DNA of 31,187 bases. It comes from Amphimedon queenslandica (lineage: Eukaryota; Porifera; Demospongiae; Haplosclerida; Niphatidae). Positions 22,506 to 31,187 of this stretch are shown piece by piece. The DNA lies in contig NW_003546346.1 of NCBI RefSeq assembly GCF_000090795.2, positions 130,697-161,883 on the forward strand. The letters run 5' to 3'. A program made the position numbers and the translations under genes. The first letter of the stretch is position 1; each line of letters opens with the position of its first letter. The notes beneath the pieces were generated by a model. It made no database searches. It was not told the DNA's origin and saw nothing but the letters and a program-made list of their open reading frames with translations.

Positions 22506-23406
22506 CTAGTCATCTTTGCTATCATCTTCAGGAACACACTAAACAAAAAGAGAGAAAGAGCACACATTTGATTTAATACACTGAGCAATCAAGAGTACTT
22601 GTAATGAGGCTATGATGTTTATTTTTACAAAAGTAGCTCAAATTTAGAAGACTACTTAATTTTGCAAATATTTACAATTTTTGAAACTTTACTTTTTTAC
22701 CCAGCTAAAGTTTAACTCCATTTTACAGTACTTGTATAATCATTCAGCCCAATCACTTACCAGGTATTCTACAAAGCAAAGTTGTTTATCCTCAGTGACT
22801 ATCATGAACTGCAATGAGAGGAAACCTCTTGTGTCCATCCTTAATGCTATCTTTGATGATGGACTAAGTGCCTTAGCTGAAGGCTTTCAGTAGTAATGCT
22901 AATGCAAGCTTGTCTCTGAAGTGAGAGGGAAGGAGAGAGAGACTAGGGAAATAGGAAGGAGAGATGTGAATAAGATAAAAACCAAAAAATAGGAAAGAGA
23001 AAGAGGAGCATGTCCCAAATAACGTACTTGTTCTTTTGAGTTGTTGTGCACTCAAATACAGTACTTCAACCATATCAGGCTCCTTAGGATAATCAAACAA
23101 AAAAAAATTAAGTTGAAAATAATTAAACTAATACAGTAGCAGTCATTCCTACCTGAGTGGTCCTTGTTGACAGTCTAAAATTTGGTTCTTCCTCTGATAT
23201 GTAAATCTCAATAAATTCACTACTCAAATCCAACTCATTGAAAGTCTCCCTCATGCACTCTGACTGAATATTGAATGATAGTTACAAATAATGATGATGA
23301 ATTATTATTTACTTTAATGATCACTTTATTGCAAACGTTTGCTGATACAAAATCAAAGTCAAGCATTTCATCAGCTTTTGATGTTTCAATCAGTGACCAC
23401 TTCATT
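22506..23406 (-). CDS. RAD1: RAD1 checkpoint clamp subunit, 3' half only, apparent frameshift
   Basis: RAD1 is one of the three subunits of the 9-1-1 DNA-damage clamp. Minus-strand exons: 23313-23406 (LDFDFVSANVCNKVIIK), 23153-23263 (FNELDLSSE, EEEPNFRLST), about 23028-23082 or -23094 (DYPKEPDMVEVLYLSAQQLK), 22761-22913 (LSPSSKIALRMDTRGFLSLQ, CFVEYL) and 22506-22538 (CVPEDDSKDD, stop). Order and motifs match the second half of vertebrate RAD1, including LDFDF, FRLST, DYPK and RGFLSLQ. Oddities: the LLK and PSAKAL parts of exon 4 lie in different frames, separated by an extra A at about 22885-22887. The conserved DYPK codons fall inside the only standard intron end (AAG at 23083-23085). No first half was found upstream to 25.4 kb. 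It could be a sequencing error plus a distant 5' part, or a degraded copy. Confidence 0.75.
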
Positions 23407-23493
23407 CTGGGAGAGAGAAATGATTGAATAGTGCAATTATATATGAACAGCTTCAGATGGTATATACATTTAGTTACCAATGGTGAATTCAAG

Positions 23494-23685
23494 TACCGTC
23501 TATCTGGAAACTTTTACTGTGATTCAAATTTTACTGGATTAGAATTTCACAAAAATTAGATTACCCATATAATTACATGCCACGTTCAATAATACATGAC
23601 ACAGTCTTATTTAGTAAAAATTAAGTCACAGCACAATTTTAAACCGCAAAAATTTCCTACCACACTAATTTCCTGATCTACGGTA
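23494..23685. mobile_element. MITE-like element with TACCGT ends upstream of RAD1 fragment
   Basis: The left end taccgtctatctggaaa (23494) and the reverse complement of the right end, taccgtagatcaggaaa (23685), match at most positions. The interior is AT-rich with no coding capacity. It has the same end type as 17351-17703. Confidence 0.6.
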
Positions 23686-25389
23686 TTTTTAATTTTAAAA
23701 GTATTTTTGCAACCAAAAGTGCAAATTTGCTGTTATTTTCAGTTTCAAAAAATACTGTAAACCCAGCTCAACCTGCTATTGTATACTCATTTATTAACAG
23801 TTATCATTATCACCATTATTATAATTATCATTAATAATTTCAATGCATCACATTATGTACTTCACTTCAAAATTATTAAACTTCACACACTATATGTATC
23901 CATCATAGTACAGTCTCAAATACGTATGTATTTGCTTCATTACCAAAAATACATAAACATTCCTCATTAATGAGAAAATGATATTTAAAATTATGTCACA
24001 TGCACACCAGGCCCTGTTTTATGTTTACACAGAATTGAATAAAAGCATTATGGAACAATAATGGAGCTTCAGACTCAATTCTTTAACATTGCGTTACTCA
24101 GCCTAAATATTAGTGTAGAGTCCTAATTATATATTGTAGTGACAGGCTTGAAAGAGTTATAAACTTTACAAAACAGTTTGCTTGTACAAACTTTGGTTGC
24201 TCCATTTTTGATAATTAATGTCTCATGTTCAGCAATGTAAATGTACTATTGTAGCTAGAGATCAGTACTAGCATCTAGAAAGAGAAAGGAAAGATGGTTG
24301 AAGAACAAGAAGAGTAGTACATTCATGATCAAAATTACTGGTGCTCAGCATGAGCTGACAGGCTTTCAGAGCAACTTTAAAAATCAGTAAAAATTAAATT
24401 GATTGGAATCAGCTAGAACATGTATAGCTCCTGATCAGACAAATCATGAAATGGAGTATTCTCCCCAAGCCATTTCCGAGAAAATACCTGTACTAGAGTA
24501 CATGTACAACAATGCAGATTTTGGATCAACTTTATAAATTCATAAATTTTTAATCAAAATCAGCTCAAAATTTCTGCATATAACACTAAAACATGTACAT
24601 GTACATTGTGTATCAGAAAACATTTTAAATCGAGAATTCTTTTGTAGTCATTTTAGACAAAATTTGCCCAGAAACCCTATACTATTGATTGGAATCATGG
24701 AATCAACGAAAATGATATGTATCAGAACAAATCATAAAAATTGAGATTTCTCCCCTAGCAATATTTGACAAAACAAATTTTCTATGCAACACAAGTACAT
24801 GCAAATGTATCAGGAAAAATCATTAATTTTCTTCTGGCCATTTTTGATGAAGTTTGGCCAAAAATCCTGTACTGGGCCTTTGGCCCAATTTAGGAGCAAC
24901 TTTAAAATTTCATAAAAATTAACATAAGTTACATGTCAGGTCAAACTTTCTATGTAACATCAGGAAAACATTAAAAATGGGGAAGAGTAATGTTTTAAGT
25001 GAACTGCCAACCTCGGCTATTAAATGATGAATATAGGATACTCTTTTCCTTCATCAGTGCTAAACTCTCTAGCACCATGAAGTGTGTGTGGTGGTTGATA
25101 ATGCATTTGTTAGTCAATTTGGGTTGTACTATTAAGATGAGCTATAGCCACAGTAAATAGACTAAAATATAAAGTGGTACCACATATTGAGTCTTTCCTG
25201 AGCCAAAGGCTAAACCGAAGGTGGAAAAATTACTAACATTTTATGTTTTATAATTCTTCCTTGATGATCAGCATCCCCAGGCTCTTTGTCTACATGATCA
25301 GCATCTTCTTGCATTGCTGAAGTAGCTACACCATGCAACATTTGAATTAATTACATAATGTTTTTATACCATAATGTCCTCCTTGGAGC
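23686..25389. other. Intergenic DNA upstream of the RAD1 fragment
   Basis: No RAD1 5' exon was recognised on the minus strand. A minus-strand ATG near 25315 opens a short acidic frame (MQEDADHVDKEPGDADHQG) containing a duplicated gatgctgatcat; it has no recognised family and is not called. The rest is AT-rich, and 24371-24990 is a degenerate tandem repeat. Confidence 0.4.
24371..24990. repeat. Degenerate tandem repeat
   Basis: Related segments recur with irregular spacing: gcaactttaaaaatcagtaa at 24371, caactttataaattcataaa near 24529 and gcaactttaaaatttcataa near 24896. Between them are repeated variants of 'atcaggaaaacattaaa', 'tttgacaaaatttggcca' and 'aatcctgtact'. The copies have diverged and carry indels. 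Confidence 0.5.
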
Positions 25390-25730
25390 TCAGTCTGTTG
25401 AGTCTGGACCTTGGTCTGGTACAATATTTGTTTATCTGTTTTTATTTTTAGTTTTATTTTGATTGTTGTTTATCATCTTCACCTGCAGTTATCACATAAT
25501 GAAATGTTATGATGCTCTAATTAAGAAGTTACTCAAGAAACAAGTTGAAGATGATTATCCTCTTTTACATGTCCCTGAATCACATCTAACTGTTGATCAA
25601 CAAAGAAGAGCTATGGTACCAAGTTATGCTGTGCTAGTAGTGAATCAGTTGTTGATCAAAACCTTTAGTAGTTTTTGCTGCCACATACTTTTATTTATCT
25701 ATTATCAATTGTTATTATTTATTTAATTTA
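25390..25730 (+). pseudogene. 3' fragment of the beta-helix/multi-TM family (copy 1)
   Basis: From about 25411 this stretch is nearly identical to the 3' end of the larger copy at 29379-29520. It then continues with the tail that in the larger copy lies beyond the LTR (tgatcaacaaagaagagc at about 25593). It contains the last membrane segment and the cytoplasmic tail (MKCYDALIKKLLKKQVEDD and SHLTVDQQRRAMVPS). An extra base in cacataatgaaatg and another indel after MVPS break the frame. Everything 5' of the last membrane segment is missing. It shows what the uninterrupted tail of the family looks like. Confidence 0.8.
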
Positions 25731-25742
25731 GTGGTTTTACAT

Positions 25743-25818
25743 TAGTCTCACTTAGTCCGACCATTCCCCAGCCTATACAGTCACATAGTCTAGGGAATGG
25801 TCTGGCTGTGCAAGACTA
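25743..25818. mobile_element. 76-bp TAGTCT-ended inverted-repeat element
   Basis: The left end tagtctcacttagtccgacc and the reverse complement of the right end, tagtcttgcacagccagacc, pair over about 28 bp, with cattccc in both arms. A related element begins at 31121. It has no coding capacity. Confidence 0.7.
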
Positions 25819-26202
25819 CTTTGCATGTTATCACTATAAAATCTGATGCCATGAACATAAATGCTCACTATGGTAGAGGCAGCCATAAGGTTTCTGTCTA
25901 TATCTTAATTTAAGAATACTAACATTGACTTCCTGGATAATTGAACTACCTTTCATGATGAGTAGCTCATGCATTAGCACTCATTAAAATATTGACATGA
26001 AATAATGAGTCAAGCCTGGGAAAAGAGTATATCCCAAGAAAAGCTTTGTTGAACAATAACATTCACTGGTAAATTTGAAATCACGAGCACTACTCCAGTG
26101 GGTGACATCATGTATAATCATAAAAAATGCCTCCCACAAGTCCATAGGCATAGCTTATTATATATTAGTGAATGGATTAGTTGGTCAGTACAAACAGTAG
26201 CT

Positions 26203-29200
26203 ATGTCTCTCCTGTTAGTGGTTGTTCTCTTATGCTTCAATAGCTCCTGCAGTGTCTCCTCTGGTCAGTATTATGTGTCTGATGACTGCAGTTCAGTTAC
26301 TCATAAACCTTGTAATCCTTTATCAGTGTATGCTGGGGATATGTCTCAATACAATAACAGCATCTTCTACTTCAATGGAACCAGTGACATTAATGATGAT
26401 GTCAACATGGCTGCAGTAAGGAATGTTAATCTACATGGACTGGATCAGGCTTGTCTTATTGGTAACAGGAGTAGTGAAAGGTCTATTCTCATCTATAACA
26501 GCAATCATGTCATTATTTTCAATGTGTCAGTTTATAATATTGGAGTCATGGCTAGATCATCCAACAATATTACAATAACTAAATCTTTATTTCATGCAAC
26601 AAAATCTGTCAAGGTATTGTTTCCTATAAAATTGAACAATGCTTTTGATATTAATGTATCTTTCTCAGTTTTCTATTATTATGATGTACATATTACATAT
26701 GAACCTCTTCCAGCATGTAGCACTGAACTACCTCATTACTCACTAATAGTGACTAATGTTACATTATTTAATTACAGTCACTTAAGCGTAATTATTCATC
26801 ATGGTACCTCATACAATCTATCAGCCATTTTTCATAACTATTTTAATATATTTTATAGTTTCTCTGTATTCGATTTGGATGATGGCCTTTGTTTGTTTTT
26901 TATTAAGAATGCATCATTTCAATCAGTACTTGATTCTGCCTTCCCCTTTCATATTATTCTTAGTGAAAACCTGAAATCAGTTGACTGCAAGTTTCCTGGG
27001 ATCCAATTAGTTTCTACTTTTGTAATTGAGGACAGTCAATTTCATGATAATTGGTATGGACCTGTAATATTGAAAGATACATTCTTACCTAGAACACTTA
27101 GCAATCACTTTATTATTATTATTTTAAGTCGTGTTTGATAGCTAACAACACAGTTAGAGGCTTATTCATTGTTGAAAAATTCTTAGCATTGGTACAAATC
27201 AATATAACAGATACTGAACTTATTGGAAATGAAGCAAATGTGATAACAAACAGTAATGCTATTAGTTTCAGTAATGTTACTGTTGCTAACACTCGCTCAA
27301 CAGGATTGTTACTTAGCTCTACATTAGTAACTATTGAAAATAAAGTAACATTTAGAAACAATACTGGAGTAGTTCAAGGAGGATTAGCAATAAATGGCTC
27401 ATCACAACTGACATCATCATCATCAGCTAACTTGGAGTTTATTGATAACCATGCTTCTTATAAAGGTGGAGGGTTCTATGTTGAATGGTTATCAGGTAGT
27501 GGCATAATATTAGAGGCACCAAATATACGTCTTACATTAATAAATAATAGTGCTGGAATATTTGGTGATGATATATATAGATATACTACTCATGGAAGCA
27601 ATCATTTCTACTTGACAAACCCAATCATTAACTCAACAGGTGATGTACGGAAAATTCAGTTCTGCAATTTTACTAATTTAAAAAATGCAAGTGACAAACA
27701 GATTTATCCAGGTCAGGCACTAAAGTTTCATATAGTTTTGCTTGGTTATGATTACTTTGGATCACTCAATGTCACTGATGGTACATTAGAAATACGTGAT
27801 GGACTCACTCCAGACAGTGCTCATACAGTCGATCATGTATATGCTAGACCTAAGCCTAATACTATTTGTTCACTGATTGAATACAAACCAAACCATCATC
27901 CCAGTCATGTAAAACATGCCATGGTATTTTGTACTGACTCATTTGATCACATTTATTGGAATTATATTGTTAATGAATGTCCCATTGGTTTTAGTGTAGA
28001 TACCCCACAAGGTAGATTTATCTGTGCTTGCAGTCAAAGTGTTTCAAGAGAGAATGTGACATGTAATATAACTAGTCTAAACATCACACACAATGGTCTA
28101 CTGTGGATTGGAACATATGATACCAGTACATCTTTCAATGCTAATGCAACCAATCCTAATGCATGCATTATCAATGAGGACTGTCTCCTCTGTTGTTCTC
28201 CTAATCCTGTTACCTTCAAGTTGAATAATACTGATACTCAATGTGTGCATAATAGAGGACAGAGAATGTGTGGCTCATGTACAGAGGTATACAGTCTACT
28301 AATGGGATCAAACGAGTGTGGACAGTGTCATGATAATTACATGGTAGTAGCTTGGATTGCTCTGTTTGCAGTGATGGGTGTACTACTTGTGGTTCTACTG
28401 ATTGCTCTCAATTTAACAGTATCAGTGGGTACACTCAATGGTCTATTGTTTTATGCTAACATTGTCAAGTTATACGAGCCAGTCTTTTCAAGGAAAGGAG
28501 TATTACCAGTCTTGAGTCAAGTCATATCATGGATTAACTTAGACTTTGAGTTTGAGATATGTTTTTACAATGGTATGGACAGTTATGCTAAACAATGGCT
28601 CCAGTTTGCTTTCCCTCTCTACCTGTGGATCATTATCTTTATCATCATACAATTGTGAAACTGTCCATTACCATTACCTTTAGAACCAATCCTTCTTACT
28701 GGAGTACTATCATTGCCAAATACCTGTGTAGGAGATATGGTAAGATATCAAGACTGATGGGGTCCCATGCTGTTCCTGTTCTATCTACACTCTTCCTTCT
28801 CTCATATACTAAACTAGTACGTACTATTGTTATTGTACTACACAAGCGTGAGGTAGCTCTTCACTGTACAGATGAGTCAGTAAGATCAGTTAGTTTATGG
28901 TATGAGGATCCTAATGTTGAATATGCTAAAGGGAAGCATGCTGGACTATTTGGATTTGCCCTATTGGCGTCTGTTGTTTTTGTCATACCATACACACTGT
29001 TCCTTCTACTTAATCATTTTTACAAGAAGTATCTTTCAAATTTTAAAATTTTTAGAAAATTTTGGAGTCGTTTTAAGCCTATTATTGATGCTTATAGTGG
29101 TCCAATGAAAGATGAGTATCGATTCTGGCCTGGTCTACTGCTAGTGGCTAGGATACCAATATTATTATCAGCTACTTTAGTTGACAGTTTTATTCAGTCA

Positions 29201-30068
29201 CAGCACTTCCTATTGTCAATGCTATTGGTAGTGTTAGCTATTGTGCTATCATAGGGTTATTGTTTTGGTGGAGTTTACATAAAAAGAATGAACAATATTA
29301 TTGAAGTTTGGTTCTTATTAAACTTGTGCATCATGGCTTCTTTATCTGTAGCCTTAAATGATGAGAGTGGAGTATTGATCTGGTACAATATTTGTTTATC
29401 TGTTTTTATTTTTAGTTTTATTTTGATTGTTATTTATCATCTTCACCTGCAGTTATCACATATGAAATGTTATGATGCTCTAATTAAGAAGTTATTCAAG
29501 AAACAGAATGAAGATGATGATTGTAAGAGATCCACCTGTGCCCCCCCTGGCTTACGCCAACTACAAGAATATTTTTAAGGTCATAAAACCAACGAACCCA
29601 CCAGAAATGGTCGGGCACTTTTGTATCATTTTCAAAATCATGTGACACAAACAAGTTAAAACTAGTTATACATATGACACACACGTGACAACCACATGAC
29701 ATAGAGAGTTCCTAGTTAGATGGCAACCTGGGCAAGCCTGAGCAAGCCCAAGCTGTCATCCCCACATAAACCACAGTTGCACAAATTAGTCTAAGGTCAA
29801 ACCACAATACATATACACCACTAATAATCAATAATACACATACAACTAATAATTCAAAATGATAATGATACACATATACAACCAATAAGTAGTAACACAT
29901 ACCTATATAATAAAGAATAATAACCAATAGTTTTTAATCCATCACAATGATCCTCTTTTAGATGTACATGTAACTGAATCACATCTAACCGTTGATCAAC
30001 AAAGAAGAGCCATGGTACCAAGTTCTACTGATTATGTCAGACGAGAATCAGTTGTTGATTTATTTTAA
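26203..30068 (+). pseudogene. Beta-helix/cysteine-rich/multi-TM membrane protein, broken copy
   Basis: The ATG at 26203 begins a signal peptide (MSLLLVVVLLCFNSSCS). A long N-glycosylation-rich ectodomain follows with beta-helix-like repeats (FRNNTGVVQGGLAING, FIDNHASYKGGGFYVEW). After it come a cysteine-rich segment (CCSPNPVTF, MCGSCTEVY, NECGQCHDN) and about eight membrane segments (YMVVAWIALFAVMGVLLVV, PLYLWIIIFIIIQL, ..., FSFILIVIYHLHLQ) with GPMKDEYRFWPGLLLVAR between two of them. Breaks: a frame change near 27109-27135 in an ATT run; another at about 28655; an in-frame TAG at 29252-29254; and the solo LTR at 29522-29946. Beyond the LTR the tail is open for 38 codons to TAA at 30066-30068. 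I recall a large sponge family of this design without assigned function. Some frame changes could be sequence errors; the LTR is not. A 3' fragment of a sister copy lies just upstream. Confidence 0.75.
29522..29946. mobile_element. Solo LTR with perfect 5-bp target duplication
   Basis: The 425-bp insert starts TGTAAGAG and ends CATCACA, the TG...CA form of retroviral-type LTRs. ATGAT flanks it on both sides (29517-29521 and 29947-29951). The uninterrupted sister copy at 25390-25730 lacks it at the same point, which shows directly that it is an insertion. An aataaa word lies near its right end (about 29909). No internal retrotransposon sequence remains, as after recombination between two LTRs. 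The host frame runs into it and stops at 29576-29578. Confidence 0.88.
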
Positions 30069-30383
30069 TATTTAGTAATTTCTTGCTGTCCACTTTTAAT
30101 TACTCATGTTATTATTATTTCTAGTCTTAGAAACTATGATGTATTCCTCAGTATTATACATAAAAATTTTTGAACACACCGTTTTTAGCGCTCATATAGT
30201 GCACTAAAATGCCATTTGTGTATTTTAAAACATCAAATTCTTACAATTTTAACAATGATTAATACTAGAACGAAAAAACTTTTTAGTTAATTAGTGTAGG
30301 GTTGAGCTTCTGTTGCATTTGAATAAAATAAATTCTGTAGGGTTGCTGGTTTGAAAGTATAAAGTGAATTTAAACAAACGCCT
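30069..30383. other. Non-coding flank with repeated tgtagggttg words
   Basis: AT-rich DNA after the broken membrane-protein gene. The word tgtagggttg occurs at 30296, 30336 and 30383, spaced 40 and 47 bp, leading into the palindrome at 30384. No gene is seen. Confidence 0.5.
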
Positions 30384-30550
30384 GTAGGGTTGTATCACCA
30401 TTAAAACACCAACATGTCAACCCTACACTGCAGGTATGAATGGCCTTTGCAGCACTGTTGAGTATTGCTATGATATCATTGGACATTTATACCTGCAGTG
30501 TAGGGTTGACATGTTGGTGTTTTAATCATAGTGGTGATGATACAACCCTA
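30384..30550. mobile_element. 167-bp palindromic element
   Basis: The left arm (about 30384-30438) and the right arm (about 30484-30550) are inverted copies, both containing taaaacaccaacatgtcaac and ctacactgcaggtat. The right arm carries a small extra segment of about 12 bp. The ends read tagggttgtatca. No coding capacity; MITE-like. Confidence 0.75.
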
Positions 30551-30735
30551 AACATTACCTGTAAATAATTATTAACAAGTAATAACATATTACCTGTTGA
30601 TAGAATTAAGAATGTGAGAAGAGCTTGCCTCTAGAAGTTAGCTTTGGTTCTTAGTTACAGGCTGACAGCACTATCTCTCGTCTCTTTTATTGGTTGATGA
30701 TTGGTTATTTAGCTTGTTAGGTGATATTTGCTCTG

Positions 30736-30767
30736 TTCAGACCCCGACCGTGAGGTCGGGGTCTGAA
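30736..30767. repeat. Perfect 14-bp GC-rich inverted repeat
   Basis: The arms ttcagaccccgacc and ggtcggggtctgaa are separated by gtga. It would form a stable stem-loop and is unusually GC-rich for this window. No poly-T or other terminator context is seen. Confidence 0.8.
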
Positions 30768-30845
30768 TATGCATGCAGGTAATGGTCTCACAGACTAGAG
30801 AGTAAATGTTCTTTTCTCTCTCATAGACCAAGAGCTAGATTAAAA

Positions 30846-30935
30846 TTATTTTAATTTTCTTTCAATAAAGTCAAGCCAAGCCACGTCGACAGGCTCATGC
30901 TTGCCCCCACAATGTTTACATTCACCTAGTTTCAT
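30846..30935 (-). CDS. Candidate small or terminal exon with C-x2-C-x3-H motif
   Basis: On the minus strand an ATG at 30935 opens a 29-residue frame ending at TAA (30846-30848), with the pieces LGECKHCGGKHEPVDVAWLD and FIERKLK. CKHCGGKH could bind zinc. The frame stays open upstream to 31172, but that part is antisense to the SMARCB1 exon copy and looks non-coding. A possible acceptor (gagatgcag) lies about 18 bases before the ATG, so this may be the last exon of a minus-strand gene beginning outside the window. The family is not recognised. Confidence 0.3.
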   Translation of the reverse strand: MKLGECKHCGGKHEPVDVAWLDFIERKLK

Positions 30936-30975
30936 TATATATTTATTACTCTGCATCTCATACAGTCTTGATACT

Positions 30976-31120
30976 GCTCCTCTCTCTCTCTGAGTGCGTC
31001 TCCTCTTTCTGCCATAAAGTTTCCAGTATGTACTCTCTCTGATGCAGAGACATGGGGTGCAGAGATGGAAAAGAAAATGAGAAACCAGGTCAGGAACACT
31101 AGAAGAATGAGGAGACAGGC
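30976..31120 (+). pseudogene. Duplicated last exon of SMARCB1 with intron end
   Basis: Homologous to 22170-22340: it contains the CT-rich 3' end of the preceding intron, the AG acceptor and most of exon 5. Position 30995 aligns with 22190. The frame is still open and encodes [15 protein letters not shown] and then [20 protein letters not shown] 24-bp in-frame deletion removes eight codons between TWG and AEM. Several residues differ (E to A, PP to SA, R to C, D to N, D to V). The C-terminal GPSW and stop are lost because the match ends at the inverted-repeat element starting at 31121. Retention of intron sequence argues for DNA-level duplication and not retrotransposition. Confidence 0.88.
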
Positions 31121-31187
31121 TAGTCTCGCTAGCCAGACCATTCCCCAGCCTACAGTCATTGGGGTGGCCCAATGACTGTAGGCTGGG
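31121..31187. mobile_element. TAGTCT-ended element, cut by the window edge
   Basis: It begins tagtctcgctagccagacc, like the element at 25743-25818. It then forms a 20-bp perfect palindrome pair (31144-31163 with 31168-31187) around a gtgg loop. The right terminal sequence would lie beyond the window. It directly abuts the truncated SMARCB1 exon copy. Confidence 0.7.

Noticed and set aside
29522..29946. Treating the insert as an intron of the membrane-protein gene
   Set aside because: It lacks GT...AG ends at the homology breakpoints and has TG...CA ends with a 5-bp duplication, so it is an LTR insertion.
30736..30767. GC-rich stem-loop as a transcription terminator
   Set aside because: No U-tract follows, and intrinsic terminators of this kind are not expected in an animal genome.
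1..31187. tRNA, rRNA or CRISPR-like arrays
   Set aside because: None was seen by eye; the repeated palindromes have no regular repeat-spacer structure.

Overview
The window looks like nuclear DNA of an early-branching animal, most likely a demosponge such as Amphimedon queenslandica. That is an inference from three things: AT-rich DNA with short GT-AG introns, dozens of copies of the palindromic word ACATGTACATGT, and a multicopy beta-helix/multi-membrane gene family that I associate with sponges. Nothing here looks bacterial or viral. No tRNA, rRNA or CRISPR array was seen.

Layout. 1-8.6 kb: a three-exon gene of unknown function (1717-3234, +), then a tandem pair of intronless unknown genes, the first a truncated copy of the second (5504-5716 and 6014-6919, +). 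8.7-16.0 kb: a 14-exon minus-strand gene for trichoplein (TCHP), rebuilt exon by exon with every phase consistent (519 aa). A 266-bp spacer separates it head-to-head from SMARCB1 (SNF5/INI1, 16234-22355, +, five exons, 391 aa). 22.5-23.4 kb: the 3' half of RAD1 (9-1-1 checkpoint clamp, minus), tail-to-tail with SMARCB1; it shows an apparent frameshift and no 5' half. 25.4-30.1 kb: two decayed tandem copies of a beta-helix/multi-TM membrane-protein family. The larger copy is broken by two frameshifts, a stop codon and a 425-bp solo LTR with a perfect 5-bp target duplication. At the right edge is a second, diverged copy of the last SMARCB1 exon, abutting a small inverted-repeat element.

Introns and intergenic DNA are packed with short inverted-repeat elements (MITE/foldback type). 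The most striking is a 900-bp stack of nested palindromes with perfect 27-bp ends in a TCHP intron. The three conserved genes act in separate housekeeping processes (centriole/cilium/keratin scaffold, SWI/SNF chromatin remodelling, DNA-damage checkpoint). Only the TCHP-SMARCB1 pair shares an obvious regulatory region.

The most useful results are the exon-level gene models, the solo-LTR interruption, the SMARCB1 exon duplication, the RAD1 lesion and the nested foldback. I did not find a convincing new multi-gene system.
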